This document shows, one piece after another, positions 6,343-14,202 of a stretch of 30,372 bases of DNA; within the stretch, counting starts at the first letter, position 1, and the number at the start of each line of letters is the position of its first letter. Below the pieces are notes generated by a model. That model searched no databases. It was not told the origin of the DNA and worked only from the letters and a program-made list of their open reading frames with translations. The stretch covers positions 1 to 30,372 of the forward strand of contig JAEYZH010000065.1 in assembly GCA_023430685.1 (NCBI GenBank), given 5' to 3'. The position numbers and the translations under genes were made by a program. The stretch is from Pseudomonadota bacterium (GTDB taxonomy: Bacteria; Pseudomonadota; Gammaproteobacteria; Xanthomonadales; Rhodanobacteraceae).

Positions 6343-8511
6343 ATGAACACGACTGCGCCTGGGCGAGCGCGGGCGCCGGCCGATAGCCGGCTTCCGCCGT
6401 TCGTCCGCGCACTGGAGACACAACTCGCGCAACACCTGCCGATGGAGCAGGTGCTGCGCGTGCGTCGCGCCTACGAGATGGGCGCCGATGCGCACGAGGG
6501 CCAGACGCGCAAGAGCGGCGAGCCCTACATCACGCACCCGGTGGCGGTGGCCGGCATCCTCGCGGAACTCGGACTCGACGCCGAAACCATCATCGCGGCG
6601 ATCCTGCACGACACGCTCGAAGACACCGCGTTGACGCAGGAGCGGATCGCCGCCGAGTTCGGGGAGACCGTCGCGGAACTCGTCGACGGCGTCACCAAGC
6701 TCGACAAGGTCCGCTTCAGCAGCCGCCAGGAGGCGGCCGCCGAAAGTTTCCGCAAGATGCTGCTCGCGATGGCGCGCGACCTGCGCGTGATCCTGATCAA
6801 GCTCGCCGACCGCCTTCACAACATGCGCACGCTCGGCTCGATGGAGCCCGAATCGCGCCGGCGCATCGCGCGCGAGACGCTCGAGATCTACGCGCCGATC
6901 GCGCAGCGCCTGGGCATGAACCGCTTCAAGGCCGAACTGCAGGATCTCGGTTTCCGGATGCTGCATCCGGACCGCCATCGCGTGATCGCCGAGCGCATCC
7001 GCGCGGTGCTCGGCAACCGCCGCGAGGCGATGGGGCGGATCGAGGACGCGCTCGCCGCGCGACTCGCCGGCGAGCAGATCCCGCATCGCGTGGTCAGCCG
7101 CATCAAGTCGCCCTACAGCATCTATTCGAAGATGCGCTCGGAGCACAAGTCGTTCAACCAGGTGATGGACGTGTACGGCTTCCGCGTGGTGGTCGACAGC
7201 GTGCCGCACAGCTACCACGCGCTCGGTGCGGTGCACGGCCTGTACAAGCCGCTCGAAGGGCGGTTCCGCGATTTCGTCGCGATCCCGAAGGCGAACGGTT
7301 ACCAGTCGCTGCACACGGTGCTGTTCGGTCCGTTCGGCGCGCCGATCGAGATCCAGATCCGCACCGAGGAGATGGATGCGGTCGCCGAACGCGGGGTCGC
7401 CGCGCACTGGGCCTACAAGACCGACGCGATGCCCGCGAACAGTGCTCAGTCGCGTGCGCGCGAGTGGCTCTCGAGCATGGTCGACCAGCAGACGCAGACC
7501 TCGTCCTCGCTCGAGTTCATCGAGAACGTGAAGGTCGACCTGTTCCCGGACGAGGTCTACCTGTTCACGCCGAAGGGCGAAATCCTCTCGCTGCCGCGCA
7601 ACGCGACCGCGCTCGATTTCGCGTATGCAGTGCACACCGACGTGGGTGACCACGCGGTCGCCGCGCGCGCGGACAAGAAGCTGGTGCCGCTGCGCACCCC
7701 GCTCGCCAGCGGCCAGACGATCGAGATCGTGACCGCGGCATCGGCCTCGCCGAGCCCGCAATGGCTCGACTGGGTCGTGTCCGGACGCGCGCGTACCGCG
7801 ATCCGCCACCATTTGAAGCGCCTGCAGCACGAGGACGCGGTCGACTTCGGCCATCGCATGCTCGATCGCGCGCTCGATGCGTTCGATGCCTCGCTCGAGG
7901 AGATTCCGCACGCGGCGCTCGAGCGCTACCTGCTGGAACAACGCTTCAAGCGCCTCGAGGACCTGCTCGCCGACATCGCGCTTGGCAATCGCGTCGCCGA
8001 GAGCGTCGCGCAGGCCCTGCTCGCGGGCGTCGGCGACCACCCGCACGTCGCGCACGCGCGCAGTCGCGAGAAGATCCTGATCAGCGGCGCCGAACGCGGC
8101 GTGCTGAGTTTCGGCAATTGCTGCCACCCGCTGCCCGGCGACGAGATCTTCGGTTACCTCTCGGCGGGCAAGGGCATCGTCGTGCATCGCGTCGAGTGCC
8201 CGAATGCCCCGGAATTCCGCAAGGCGCCCGAGCGCTGCGTCGACATCGCCTGGGATGCCGCGGTGCAGGGCGACTACAAGGTCGAGCTTCGCATCGAAGT
8301 CACCAACAAGCCCGGCGTGCTCGCGCAGGTCGCGGCGGCGATCGCCGAAGCCGAGTCGAACATCGAGAACGTCGAGTACAAGGAACGCGATCTCACGACC
8401 GCGACCCTGCTGTTCACGATCGAAGTCCGCAACCGCCGCCATCTCGCCGGCGTGATGCGCCGCGTGCGGCGCCTGCAGGTGGTCACGGCGGTGCGGCGGT
8501 ATCCCGTGTGA
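6343..8511 (+). CDS. spoT: Bifunctional (p)ppGpp synthase/hydrolase SpoT
   Basis: A 722-residue RelA/SpoT homologue. The N-terminal HD hydrolase domain (about 40-200) is intact, with PYITHP (His65), HDTLEDT (HD at 89-90) and LIKLADRLHNMRTL. The synthetase domain (about 250-370) has GRFRDFVAIPKANGYQSLHT; the basic RFRD loop is the bifunctional type rather than the acidic EXDD of RelA-only enzymes. A TGS domain (about 403-465) starts at EVYLFTPKGE, a zinc-finger/helical region contains GNCCHPLPGDEI, and an ACT domain (about 645-722) starts at YKVELRIEVTNKPGVL. With the hydrolase motif intact it should both make and degrade (p)ppGpp. It is co-transcribed with rpoZ; the 98-nt gap to ridA holds an inverted repeat. 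Confidence 0.97.
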   Translation: MNTTAPGRARAPADSRLPPFVRALETQLAQHLPMEQVLRVRRAYEMGADAHEGQTRKSGEPYITHPVAVAGILAELGLDAETIIAAILHDTLEDTALTQERIAAEFGETVAELVDGVTKLDKVRFSSRQEAAAESFRKMLLAMARDLRVILIKLADRLHNMRTLGSMEPESRRRIARETLEIYAPIAQRLGMNRFKAELQDLGFRMLHPDRHRVIAERIRAVLGNRREAMGRIEDALAARLAGEQIPHRVVSRIKSPYSIYSKMRSEHKSFNQVMDVYGFRVVVDSVPHSYHALGAVHGLYKPLEGRFRDFVAIPKANGYQSLHTVLFGPFGAPIEIQIRTEEMDAVAERGVAAHWAYKTDAMPANSAQSRAREWLSSMVDQQTQTSSSLEFIENVKVDLFPDEVYLFTPKGEILSLPRNATALDFAYAVHTDVGDHAVAARADKKLVPLRTPLASGQTIEIVTAASASPSPQWLDWVVSGRARTAIRHHLKRLQHEDAVDFGHRMLDRALDAFDASLEEIPHAALERYLLEQRFKRLEDLLADIALGNRVAESVAQALLAGVGDHPHVAHARSREKILISGAERGVLSFGNCCHPLPGDEIFGYLSAGKGIVVHRVECPNAPEFRKAPERCVDIAWDAAVQGDYKVELRIEVTNKPGVLAQVAAAIAEAESNIENVEYKERDLTTATLLFTIEVRNRRHLAGVMRRVRRLQVVTAVRRYPV

Positions 8512-8515
8512 AGCA

Positions 8516-8603
8516 GGGAACAGGAATCAGGGGATGGGGAATAGGGAATCGCAACGGAGGCGTTGTTCGTTCTACCATCCCCCCTTCCACATTCCCCGTC
8601 CCC
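8516..8603. repeat. G-rich/C-rich inverted repeat filling the spoT-ridA gap
   Basis: The G-rich arm begins 4 nt after the spoT stop. GGGGATGGGGAAT at 8530-8542 pairs with ATTCCCCGTCCCC at 8591-8603 with one mismatch. Inside is a perfect 5-bp hairpin, CAACG (8552-8556) with CGTTG (8561-8565) and loop GAGG. The C-rich arm ends 6 nt before the ridA ATG. GGGAAT-type repeats of this sort are scattered between genes in Lysobacterales (general knowledge). In RNA it would fold close to the ridA start and could affect its translation. Confidence 0.7.
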
Positions 8604-8609
8604 GGCCCC

Positions 8610-8987
8610 ATGAAGATCATCCACAGCGACAAGGCCCCCAAGGCGATCGGTCCCTATTCGCAGGCGGTACGCGCCGGCGACACCCTCTACCTTTCGGGAC
8701 AGACGCCGCTCGATCCGGCCACCGGGAAGCTCGTCGAGGGTGACATCTCTGCGCAGGCGCGCCAGGTGTTCGAGAACCTCAAGGCGGTGCTCGCGGCCGC
8801 CGACGCGGACTTTTCGCGCGTCGTGCGCGTCGGCATCTACCTGACCGACCTCGGCAACTTCGCCGCGGTCAACGAAGTCATGAAGCAGTACTTCAGCGAG
8901 CCGTATCCCGCGCGCTCGACGATCGGCGTGGCGTCGCTGCCGCTCGGCGCCGCGGTCGAGATCGACATGGTCGCGGTGCTCGGCTGA
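8610..8987 (+). CDS. ridA: RidA family enamine/imine deaminase
   Basis: A 125-residue YjgF/YER057c/UK114 protein. It forms trimers that hydrolyse reactive enamine/imine intermediates such as 2-aminoacrylate, protecting PLP enzymes. Family features are the start MKIIHSDKAPKAIGPYSQAV, SGQTPLDPATGKL, the YLTDLGNFAAVNEVM block and the C-terminal YPARSTIGVASLPLGAAVEIDMVAV. The arginine in PARST is the catalytic/substrate-binding Arg of the active RidA subfamily. The start at 8610 gives the normal family length. No Shine-Dalgarno is visible; the upstream bases are the C-rich arm of the repeat. Linkage to spoT is common in gammaproteobacteria. Confidence 0.95.
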   Translation: MKIIHSDKAPKAIGPYSQAVRAGDTLYLSGQTPLDPATGKLVEGDISAQARQVFENLKAVLAAADADFSRVVRVGIYLTDLGNFAAVNEVMKQYFSEPYPARSTIGVASLPLGAAVEIDMVAVLG

Positions 8988-9102
8988 GGCCGAATGCGCG
9001 CGTCGCGCGCGACTGTCCGTGCGCCGATCCGGCGCGGCGCCCGCGAGCGCGCAGGGTCGCCGGCAGGACCTGCATCGCGATCGCAGTTGATACGCTAGGC
9101 CG

Positions 9103-11229
9103 ATGAGCCCCGCCACCGCGCGCGCCGCCGACGCCGTCCCGGGCCTGGCCCCGGTCACCGCGCTGCCCGGCGTCGGCGAAGCGCTCGCGCAGGCGCTCGC
9201 GCGGCTCGGCATCGAGCGCGTGCAGGACCTGTGGTTCCACTTGCCGTTGCGCTACGAGGACCGCACGCGCGTGACGCCGATCCGCGACCTGCGCGTCGGC
9301 ACCACCGCGCAGGTCGAAGGCGTGGTGGAGGCGGTCGAGCGCGGATTCCGCTACCGGCCGCAACTGCGCGTTGCGATCGGGGACGCGTCGCGCACGACGC
9401 TGGTGCTGCGCTTCTTCCACTTCAATCGCAACCAGGCCGCACAGTTCGTGCCGGGCGCGCGCCTGCTCTGTTTCGGTGAAGTGCGCCATGGCCTGCACGG
9501 CCCCGAGATGGTGCATCCCGAATACCGTCGCATCGCGGGCGACGCGCCGACCGTCGTCGAGCAGGCGCTCACCCCGGTTTATCCGGCCACCGAGGGACTC
9601 GGCCAGAAGCGCATCGCGGCGATCATCGAGCGCGCGCTCGAACGGCTGCCTGCGGACGATGTGCTCGAGCTCGTGCCGCCGGCGTTGCGCGCGCCGCTGC
9701 GGCTGGACTCGTTGCGCGAAGCCTTGCTGGTGTTGCACCGGCCGCCGCCCGACGCCGATTGCGCGGCGCTGCTCGCGGGCGCGCATCCTGCCCAGCGCCG
9801 GCTTGCCTTCGAGGAATTGCTCGCGCAGCACCTCGGCCTCAAGCGCTTGCGTGCACAGGTACGCGCGCACGCGGCTGCTCCGTTGCGCGGCGACGGCAGC
9901 CTGCGCAGCGCGCTGCGCTCGCGACTGCCGTTCACGCTGACCGCCGCGCAGCAGCGCGTCTGCGCGGAAGTCGAGCGCGACCTCGCTTCGCCGCAGCCGA
10001 TGCTGCGACTGGTGCAGGGCGACGTCGGTTCGGGCAAGACCGTGGTCGCCGCGCTGGCTGCGCTCGCGGCGATCGAGTCCGGCGCGCAGGTCGCGCTCGC
10101 CGCTCCGACCGAATTGCTGGCCGAGCAGCACTGGCGCAATCTCGACGCGTGGCTGCGGCCGCTCGGCATCGAGCCCGTATGGCTGTCCGGCAAGGTGCTC
10201 GGTCGCGCGCGCACGAGCGCGCTCGCTGCGGTCGCCGGAGGCGCGCCGCTGGTGGTCGGCACGCATGCGCTGATGCAGGAAGGCGTCGCGTTCCGGCGCC
10301 TCGGCCTCGCGATCATCGACGAGCAGCATCGCTTCGGCGTGCACCAGCGACTGAGCCTTCGCGACAAGGGTCGCCAGGCGGCCGCGCGCGACGGCAGCCG
10401 GGACGAGGTGCCGCACCAGCTCGTGCTGACCGCGACGCCGATCCCGCGCACGCTCGCGATGACCGCGTACGCCGACCTCGATGTCTCGGTCATCGACGAA
10501 CTGCCGCCGGGTCGCTCGCCGGTGCAGACCGTCGTGATCGGTTCCTCGCGCCGGAGCGACGTGGTCGAGCGCATCCGCGCGGCCTGCTCGGAGGGGCGCC
10601 AGGCGTACTGGGTCTGCACGCTGATCGAGGAATCGGACCAGCTCGAGGCGCAGGCGGTCGAAGTGGCGCACGCCGAACTCGCGGCGGCGCTGCCGGGACT
10701 GCGCATCGGCCTCGTGCACGGGCGCCTGAAGTCGAAGGACAAGCAGGCCGCGATGGACGCGTTCAAGCGCGGCGAGACGCGCCTGCTGGTCGCGACCACG
10801 GTGATCGAGGTCGGCGTCGACGTGCCCAACGCGAGTCTCATGGTGATCGAGAATGCGGAACGCCTCGGCCTCGCGCAGTTGCACCAGTTGCGCGGCCGCG
10901 TCGGCCGCGGCAGCGCGGCGTCGAGTTGCGTGCTGCTGTACCAGGCGCCGCTGTCGCAGACGGCGCGCGCGCGGCTGGAAGTCATGCGCGAAACCGGCGA
11001 CGGATTCCGCATCGCCGAGAAGGACCTCGAACTGCGCGGCCCGGGCGAATTGCTCGGCACGCGCCAGACCGGCCAGCTGCAGTTCCGCGTCGCCGATCTC
11101 GCGCGCGACGCGCACCTGCTGCCGGCGGTGCAGCGCGTCGGCGAGGCGATGCTGCGCGACCATCCCGACCTCGCCGAGCGCCTGCTCGAACGCTGGATCG
11201 GATCTTCGGCGCGTTACGCCGGCGCCTGA
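9103..11229 (+). CDS. recG: ATP-dependent DNA helicase RecG
   Basis: A 708-residue superfamily 2 helicase that regresses stalled forks and branch-migrates Holliday junctions and R-loops. The N-terminal wedge/OB domain (about 15-160) includes LPGVGEALAQALARLGIERVQDLWFHLPLRYEDRT. The helicase core has Walker A QGDVGSGKT (about 305-313), the PTELLAEQH motif, DEQHRFG (about 406) as the Walker B box, TATPIPRTLAM, and the second lobe with ATTVIEVGVDVPNASLMVIENAERLGLAQLHQLRGRVGRG. The C-terminal RecG region has ELRGPGELLGTRQTG. Length is close to the family's roughly 690 residues. The preceding 115-nt gap is GC-rich; a poor -10-like TACGCT at 9091-9096 would give a nearly leaderless mRNA. It converges with the membrane-protein gene downstream. 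Confidence 0.97.
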   Translation: MSPATARAADAVPGLAPVTALPGVGEALAQALARLGIERVQDLWFHLPLRYEDRTRVTPIRDLRVGTTAQVEGVVEAVERGFRYRPQLRVAIGDASRTTLVLRFFHFNRNQAAQFVPGARLLCFGEVRHGLHGPEMVHPEYRRIAGDAPTVVEQALTPVYPATEGLGQKRIAAIIERALERLPADDVLELVPPALRAPLRLDSLREALLVLHRPPPDADCAALLAGAHPAQRRLAFEELLAQHLGLKRLRAQVRAHAAAPLRGDGSLRSALRSRLPFTLTAAQQRVCAEVERDLASPQPMLRLVQGDVGSGKTVVAALAALAAIESGAQVALAAPTELLAEQHWRNLDAWLRPLGIEPVWLSGKVLGRARTSALAAVAGGAPLVVGTHALMQEGVAFRRLGLAIIDEQHRFGVHQRLSLRDKGRQAAARDGSRDEVPHQLVLTATPIPRTLAMTAYADLDVSVIDELPPGRSPVQTVVIGSSRRSDVVERIRAACSEGRQAYWVCTLIEESDQLEAQAVEVAHAELAAALPGLRIGLVHGRLKSKDKQAAMDAFKRGETRLLVATTVIEVGVDVPNASLMVIENAERLGLAQLHQLRGRVGRGSAASSCVLLYQAPLSQTARARLEVMRETGDGFRIAEKDLELRGPGELLGTRQTGQLQFRVADLARDAHLLPAVQRVGEAMLRDHPDLAERLLERWIGSSARYAGA

Positions 11230-11284
11230 TGCACGAGGGGCTTTCGCCTGATTCCCGGCCGCGGCGATTGCGCGCGGGCGCCAC

Positions 11285-12577
11285 TCATGGCGTTTCGTCG
11301 AACGGCGCGAAACCGAACGAGTGCAGCGCCTCGAGCCGCTCCCGCGCGACATCGGGCTGGTCGAAGTACACCTCGCCGAGCAAGGCGCGATCGACCGATG
11401 GCCAATCCGAGCGGATCGTTGCCGCGATCGCGCGCGTACGCGCAGAGACCTGGCGCGCCTTGCCGGCCATGTGAACGGCATTGGCGACCGTGAACAGCGT
11501 AACGACCATGAAGCCGAGGCGCAGTGCGCGCGGCAGTCGCTCGCGCCGCGTGCTCGCGACGATGCCGATGCATCCGATCCAGAACAGGGTCGAGAAACTC
11601 ACGTAGCGCGTGACGAATGCGTGCTCGCCGCCGAACGGCGCCGCGCGGCCGAGCGCGACGAGGACGCTTGCGCACGACGCGAACAGCGCGAATCCGAGCC
11701 ATGGCAAGCAGGTTCGTTGACGTTCGCCACGCGCGAATGCGATCGCCGCGACGATGAGCGCACTGAAGGCGGTCCAAGGCGCCAGGTCGGTCGCAAATCG
11801 CGCGATGCCGGCGCCGAGGAAGTTCAGCGCATAGACCGCCACCGCGGCGATGCCGGGCTGCGTGGCCTGCATGTCCAAGTGGCGGTACTGAGCCGCGACG
11901 GCCACCGCCCCGATGAGCCATGGCAGCGCCGCGAGCAGCCGGCGCCTGCGCGAGACGTCGCTGCGAAGCGCGATCAGCACGAGCGCGGTCGGCAGCAAGG
12001 CGACCGAAGTGGCGAAACTGAAGCAGGCGACCGTGGCCGAGACCAGCGCAAGTGATTGCTGCCATGCGGTCAACCCCGGGCGCGTCAGGGCCAGGAGGGT
12101 CGCGCTGGTGCCGGCGAGGCAGAGGAATACCGCGACCTGCCAGCCCCATTGGAGGTTCGCGAGATGGCCCGGATGCAGCGCGAGCAGCACGAGCAGGGCC
12201 GCTACGCCGATGGAGCGCGGTGCCTCGTCCGCGAAGGTTTCGCGGATGAACAGCACGATGATGCCCGCATGCAGGAGCAGCAGCAGCCAGCTCGCGACGC
12301 CGTCGAGCCAAGTCTGGCCGTGCGACAGCGCCGTGGTCGCGAGCAGCACCGCGTAGGCCGCTGTATGCATGTGGCCGCCGTGCACCGCGAAAAATGCCGA
12401 ATCCGCCAATGCGCCGGACTGCCAGGCCGCGTAGATCGGAACGAGGTCGAGGTGATCCCAGAGCATCATCGGCACGTGCCAGGCGAGTGTCAGCACCAGC
12501 AGCATTGCGGCCAGCAGCGAGAACAGCGCGGACAACCGGAATCGGGGCGACATCGGGATCGCACGCGTCATCGGCAT
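11285..12577 (-). CDS. Polytopic membrane protein of unknown function
   Basis: About 430 residues, not recognised. Roughly 10-12 hydrophobic segments are visible, for example LSALFSLLAAMLLVLTLAWHVP near the start, WLLLLLHAGIIVLFI, IGVAALLVLLAL, VAVFLCLAGTSATLLAL, ATSVALLPTALVLIAL, LPWLIGAVAVAAQY, AFSALIVAAIAFA and LGFMVVTLFTVANAV, with a soluble C-terminal tail of about 60 residues. An early Asp-rich loop (LWDHLDLVPIYAAW) after the first helix is reminiscent of GT-C type glycosyltransferases, but this is only a resemblance. The start is uncertain: in-frame ATGs are at 12604, 12577, 12571 and 12553. 12577 was chosen because codons upstream of it (ATA, ATT, CCT) are atypical of this genome. Codon bias in the gene looks weaker than in its neighbours. 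It is divergent from the nucleoside hydrolase and convergent with recG. Confidence 0.75.
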   Translation of the reverse strand: MPMTRAIPMSPRFRLSALFSLLAAMLLVLTLAWHVPMMLWDHLDLVPIYAAWQSGALADSAFFAVHGGHMHTAAYAVLLATTALSHGQTWLDGVASWLLLLLHAGIIVLFIRETFADEAPRSIGVAALLVLLALHPGHLANLQWGWQVAVFLCLAGTSATLLALTRPGLTAWQQSLALVSATVACFSFATSVALLPTALVLIALRSDVSRRRRLLAALPWLIGAVAVAAQYRHLDMQATQPGIAAVAVYALNFLGAGIARFATDLAPWTAFSALIVAAIAFARGERQRTCLPWLGFALFASCASVLVALGRAAPFGGEHAFVTRYVSFSTLFWIGCIGIVASTRRERLPRALRLGFMVVTLFTVANAVHMAGKARQVSARTRAIAATIRSDWPSVDRALLGEVYFDQPDVARERLEALHSFGFAPFDETP

Positions 12578-12598
12578 CGGGGGTGGGGAAGGAATCGC

Positions 12599-12604
12599 TA
12601 TCAT
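12599..12604 (+). promoter_or_regulatory. Possible -10 box of the nucleoside hydrolase gene
   Basis: TATCAT lies 36 nt before the ATG at 12641, a good -10 match with no clear -35 at the expected distance. It sits in the short divergent space and overlaps the most upstream candidate start of the minus-strand membrane protein, which argues mildly for a shorter start there. Confidence 0.3.
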
Positions 12605-12640
12605 CGCTGCATCTGGTCCCGGATGTGACGCGACTCGCAC

Positions 12641-13564
12641 ATGAAGATCCTGATCGATACCGATCCCGGCGTGGACGATGCGCTCGCGATCATGATGGCG
12701 CACGCGCGCGCCGAAGTCGTCGGCCTCTGCATCGCGGCCGGCAACGTCGGCCTCACGCACACGCTCGCGAACGCGCTCAAGCTCGTCGAGGTGCTCGGCG
12801 TCGACACGCCGGTGTTCGCGGGGTGCCCGACGCCACTGGTGGCGGGCGCCGACGACGCGGGATTCGTGCACGGGGCGGACGGGTTCGGCGACACCGGCTA
12901 CCTGCCGCCATCGCGCCGCGCGGCGGACGAGCATGCGGTCGATGCGATCCTGCGGCTCTCGCGCGAACATGCGGGTGCGCTGACCCTCGTCGCGCTCGGG
13001 CCGCTGACCAACCTCGCGCTCGCGCTGCGGCTGGATCCCGCGCTGCCGGGCCGGATCGCGCGGCTCGTCGTGATGGGCGGGGCGGTGCGTGGCGACGGCA
13101 ATACCGAGCGGCTCGCGGCCGAGTTCAACATCGGTTTCGATCCCGAAGCCGCGCACGTGGTGTTCGCGGGCTGGCCCGGGTTCGACCTCGTCGACTGGGA
13201 GGCCTGCGTGCGCCATGCGGTGGCGTTCCCGCGCTTCGATGCGCTGCTCGCAGAGGGGGATGGTCGCGCGCGCTTCCAGGCCGCGATCTCGCGCAAGGCG
13301 CGTGCATTCAACGCGGCGCGCGAGCGCAGGGGCATGATCGCGGCCGATGCGCTCGCGATGGCAGTCGCGCTCGAGCCGGGCATCGTGCGCCGCGCGGAAC
13401 GCCGCCATGCGACGGTGGAACTACGCGGGCGGCACGCGCGCGGCGCGACCATCGTCGACTGGGACGCGCGCCTCGGCCAGGCGCCCAATGCGAACATCGT
13501 GCTGGAGGTCGAACAGGGCCGATTCGAGGCGCTGGTCGCCGCCGGGCTCGGCGCCGGTCCCTGA
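12641..13564 (+). CDS. Inosine/uridine-preferring nucleoside hydrolase family protein
   Basis: A 307-residue IUNH-superfamily protein; members cleave the N-glycosidic bond of ribonucleosides to base and ribose in salvage, using a Ca2+ held by aspartates. The diagnostic N-terminal motif IDTDPGVDDALA (Asp6, Asp8, Asp12, Asp13) is intact, as are VALGPLTNLALAL, VVMGGAVRGDGN and EFNIGFDPEAA (Asn163, Asp167). The C-terminal Ca2+ aspartate is probably Asp236 in AADALAMAVALEP. The residue before it, usually the catalytic His in classical enzymes (HDPLA), is Ala here. The substrate cannot be predicted, so no rih symbol is given. The start is the first ATG of the DTDPG motif. No strong ribosome binding site is seen. 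Confidence 0.88.
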   Translation: MKILIDTDPGVDDALAIMMAHARAEVVGLCIAAGNVGLTHTLANALKLVEVLGVDTPVFAGCPTPLVAGADDAGFVHGADGFGDTGYLPPSRRAADEHAVDAILRLSREHAGALTLVALGPLTNLALALRLDPALPGRIARLVVMGGAVRGDGNTERLAAEFNIGFDPEAAHVVFAGWPGFDLVDWEACVRHAVAFPRFDALLAEGDGRARFQAAISRKARAFNAARERRGMIAADALAMAVALEPGIVRRAERRHATVELRGRHARGATIVDWDARLGQAPNANIVLEVEQGRFEALVAAGLGAGP

Positions 13565-13570
13565 CGCGGC

Positions 13571-13600
13571 TTGCACGGGCAGCGCCTCGCGGGCTAAACT
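13571..13600 (+). promoter_or_regulatory. Sigma70 promoter of rpmE2
   Basis: TTGCAC at 13571-13576 and TAAACT at 13595-13600, separated by 18 nt. The predicted transcript starts near 13607, about 30 nt before the rpmE2 ATG. The -35 begins 7 nt after the nucleoside hydrolase stop. No Zur-type palindrome was recognised around it. Confidence 0.6.
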
Positions 13601-13636
13601 GCCGCTCTTTTTCCGCCCGCATCGAACAAGGCCGCC

Positions 13637-13879
13637 ATGAAAGCCGACATCCATCCCGCCTACAAGCAGGTCGTGTTCCAGGACATCTCGTCCGACTTCT
13701 CGTTCCTCACGCGCTCGACCATGGGCAGCAAGGAAACGATCAAGTGGGAAGACGGCCAGGAGTATCCGCTGATCAAGGTGGAAATCTCGAGCCATTCGCA
13801 CCCGTTCTTCACCGGCAAGCAGAAGATCGTGGACACCGCCGGCCGCGTCGACAAGTTCCGCCGCCGCTACGCGAAGTAA
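13637..13879 (+). CDS. rpmE2: Ribosomal protein L31 type B
   Basis: An 80-residue L31 paralogue of the large ribosomal subunit. MKADIHPAYKQVVFQDISSDFSFLTRST and the C-terminal SHPFFTGKQKIVDTAGRVDKFRRRY are the type B signatures. There is no cysteine at all, so it is the zinc-free (C-) form, which in many bacteria replaces the zinc-binding C+ L31 when zinc is scarce. Whether this genome also has a C+ copy cannot be seen. It has its own promoter. A GC-rich stem-loop without T-tract lies 45 nt downstream. Confidence 0.97.
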   Translation: MKADIHPAYKQVVFQDISSDFSFLTRSTMGSKETIKWEDGQEYPLIKVEISSHSHPFFTGKQKIVDTAGRVDKFRRRYAK

Positions 13880-14202
13880 GCCGTTTCCGGCCGGACCGGC
13901 GCCTGCGGCGGACCGCCGCGCGCCGGCCGCGCCACTCTCCGCGGCCTCGCGCGGATCGAGTGAAACAATCCTTCACATGCAGGTCCCGCGGCGCGCCCGC
14001 TGCGGGCTTCCGCCCGCGGCTGCGCACGGGCCGGCCAGCGTATTTCGCGCATTGAAGCCCGTTTGCAACGTCCGCATCTTTTCTCCGTGCGATAATCGCG
14101 CGCCGAGCGTGACGCGATCCGCGTAGCGCCTACCCGAACAGACCAACCGCCGGTTTCCGCGCGCGTTCGCGCGCCGCGTGGGCCGCAGCAAGGAGTCCTC
14201 TC
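13880..14202. other. 323-nt intergenic region between rpmE2 and gltA
   Basis: No supported gene. It holds two GC-rich hairpins: GGCCGCG (13925-13931) with CGCGGCC (13940-13946), a possible rpmE2 3' end without a T-tract, and GCGGGC (14002-14007) with GCCCGC (14012-14017) around loop TTCC. The right third drops in GC and contains the gltA promoter and leader, with the ribosome binding site AAGGAG at about 14189-14194. Confidence 0.7.
14088..14096 (+). promoter_or_regulatory. Extended -10 promoter of gltA
   Basis: TGCGATAAT is a full extended -10 element (TGN followed by a 5/6 match to TATAAT). A TTGCAA hexamer lies at 14063-14068 but 22 nt away, too far for normal -35 use, which fits reliance on the extended -10. 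The predicted start near 14103 would leave a leader of about 100 nt before the GTG. Confidence 0.6.

Noticed and set aside
5932..8442. Very long open frames antisense to real genes: 5932-8442 (spoT), 8893-11481 (recG), 16147-18672 (plus strand over mrcA), 21918-24233 (pilQ), 24178-26535 (lipoprotein).
   Set aside because: Their products are Arg/His/Asp/Ala-rich with no domain or membrane pattern, and the sense genes are unmistakable. Avoidance of A/T third bases in GC-rich genes removes antisense stops, so such frames are expected.
9021..9035. GCGCCG/CGGCGC hairpin in the ridA-recG gap as a terminator.
   Set aside because: A 6-bp stem with a 3-nt loop and no T-tract in GC-rich DNA, where such palindromes are common by chance.
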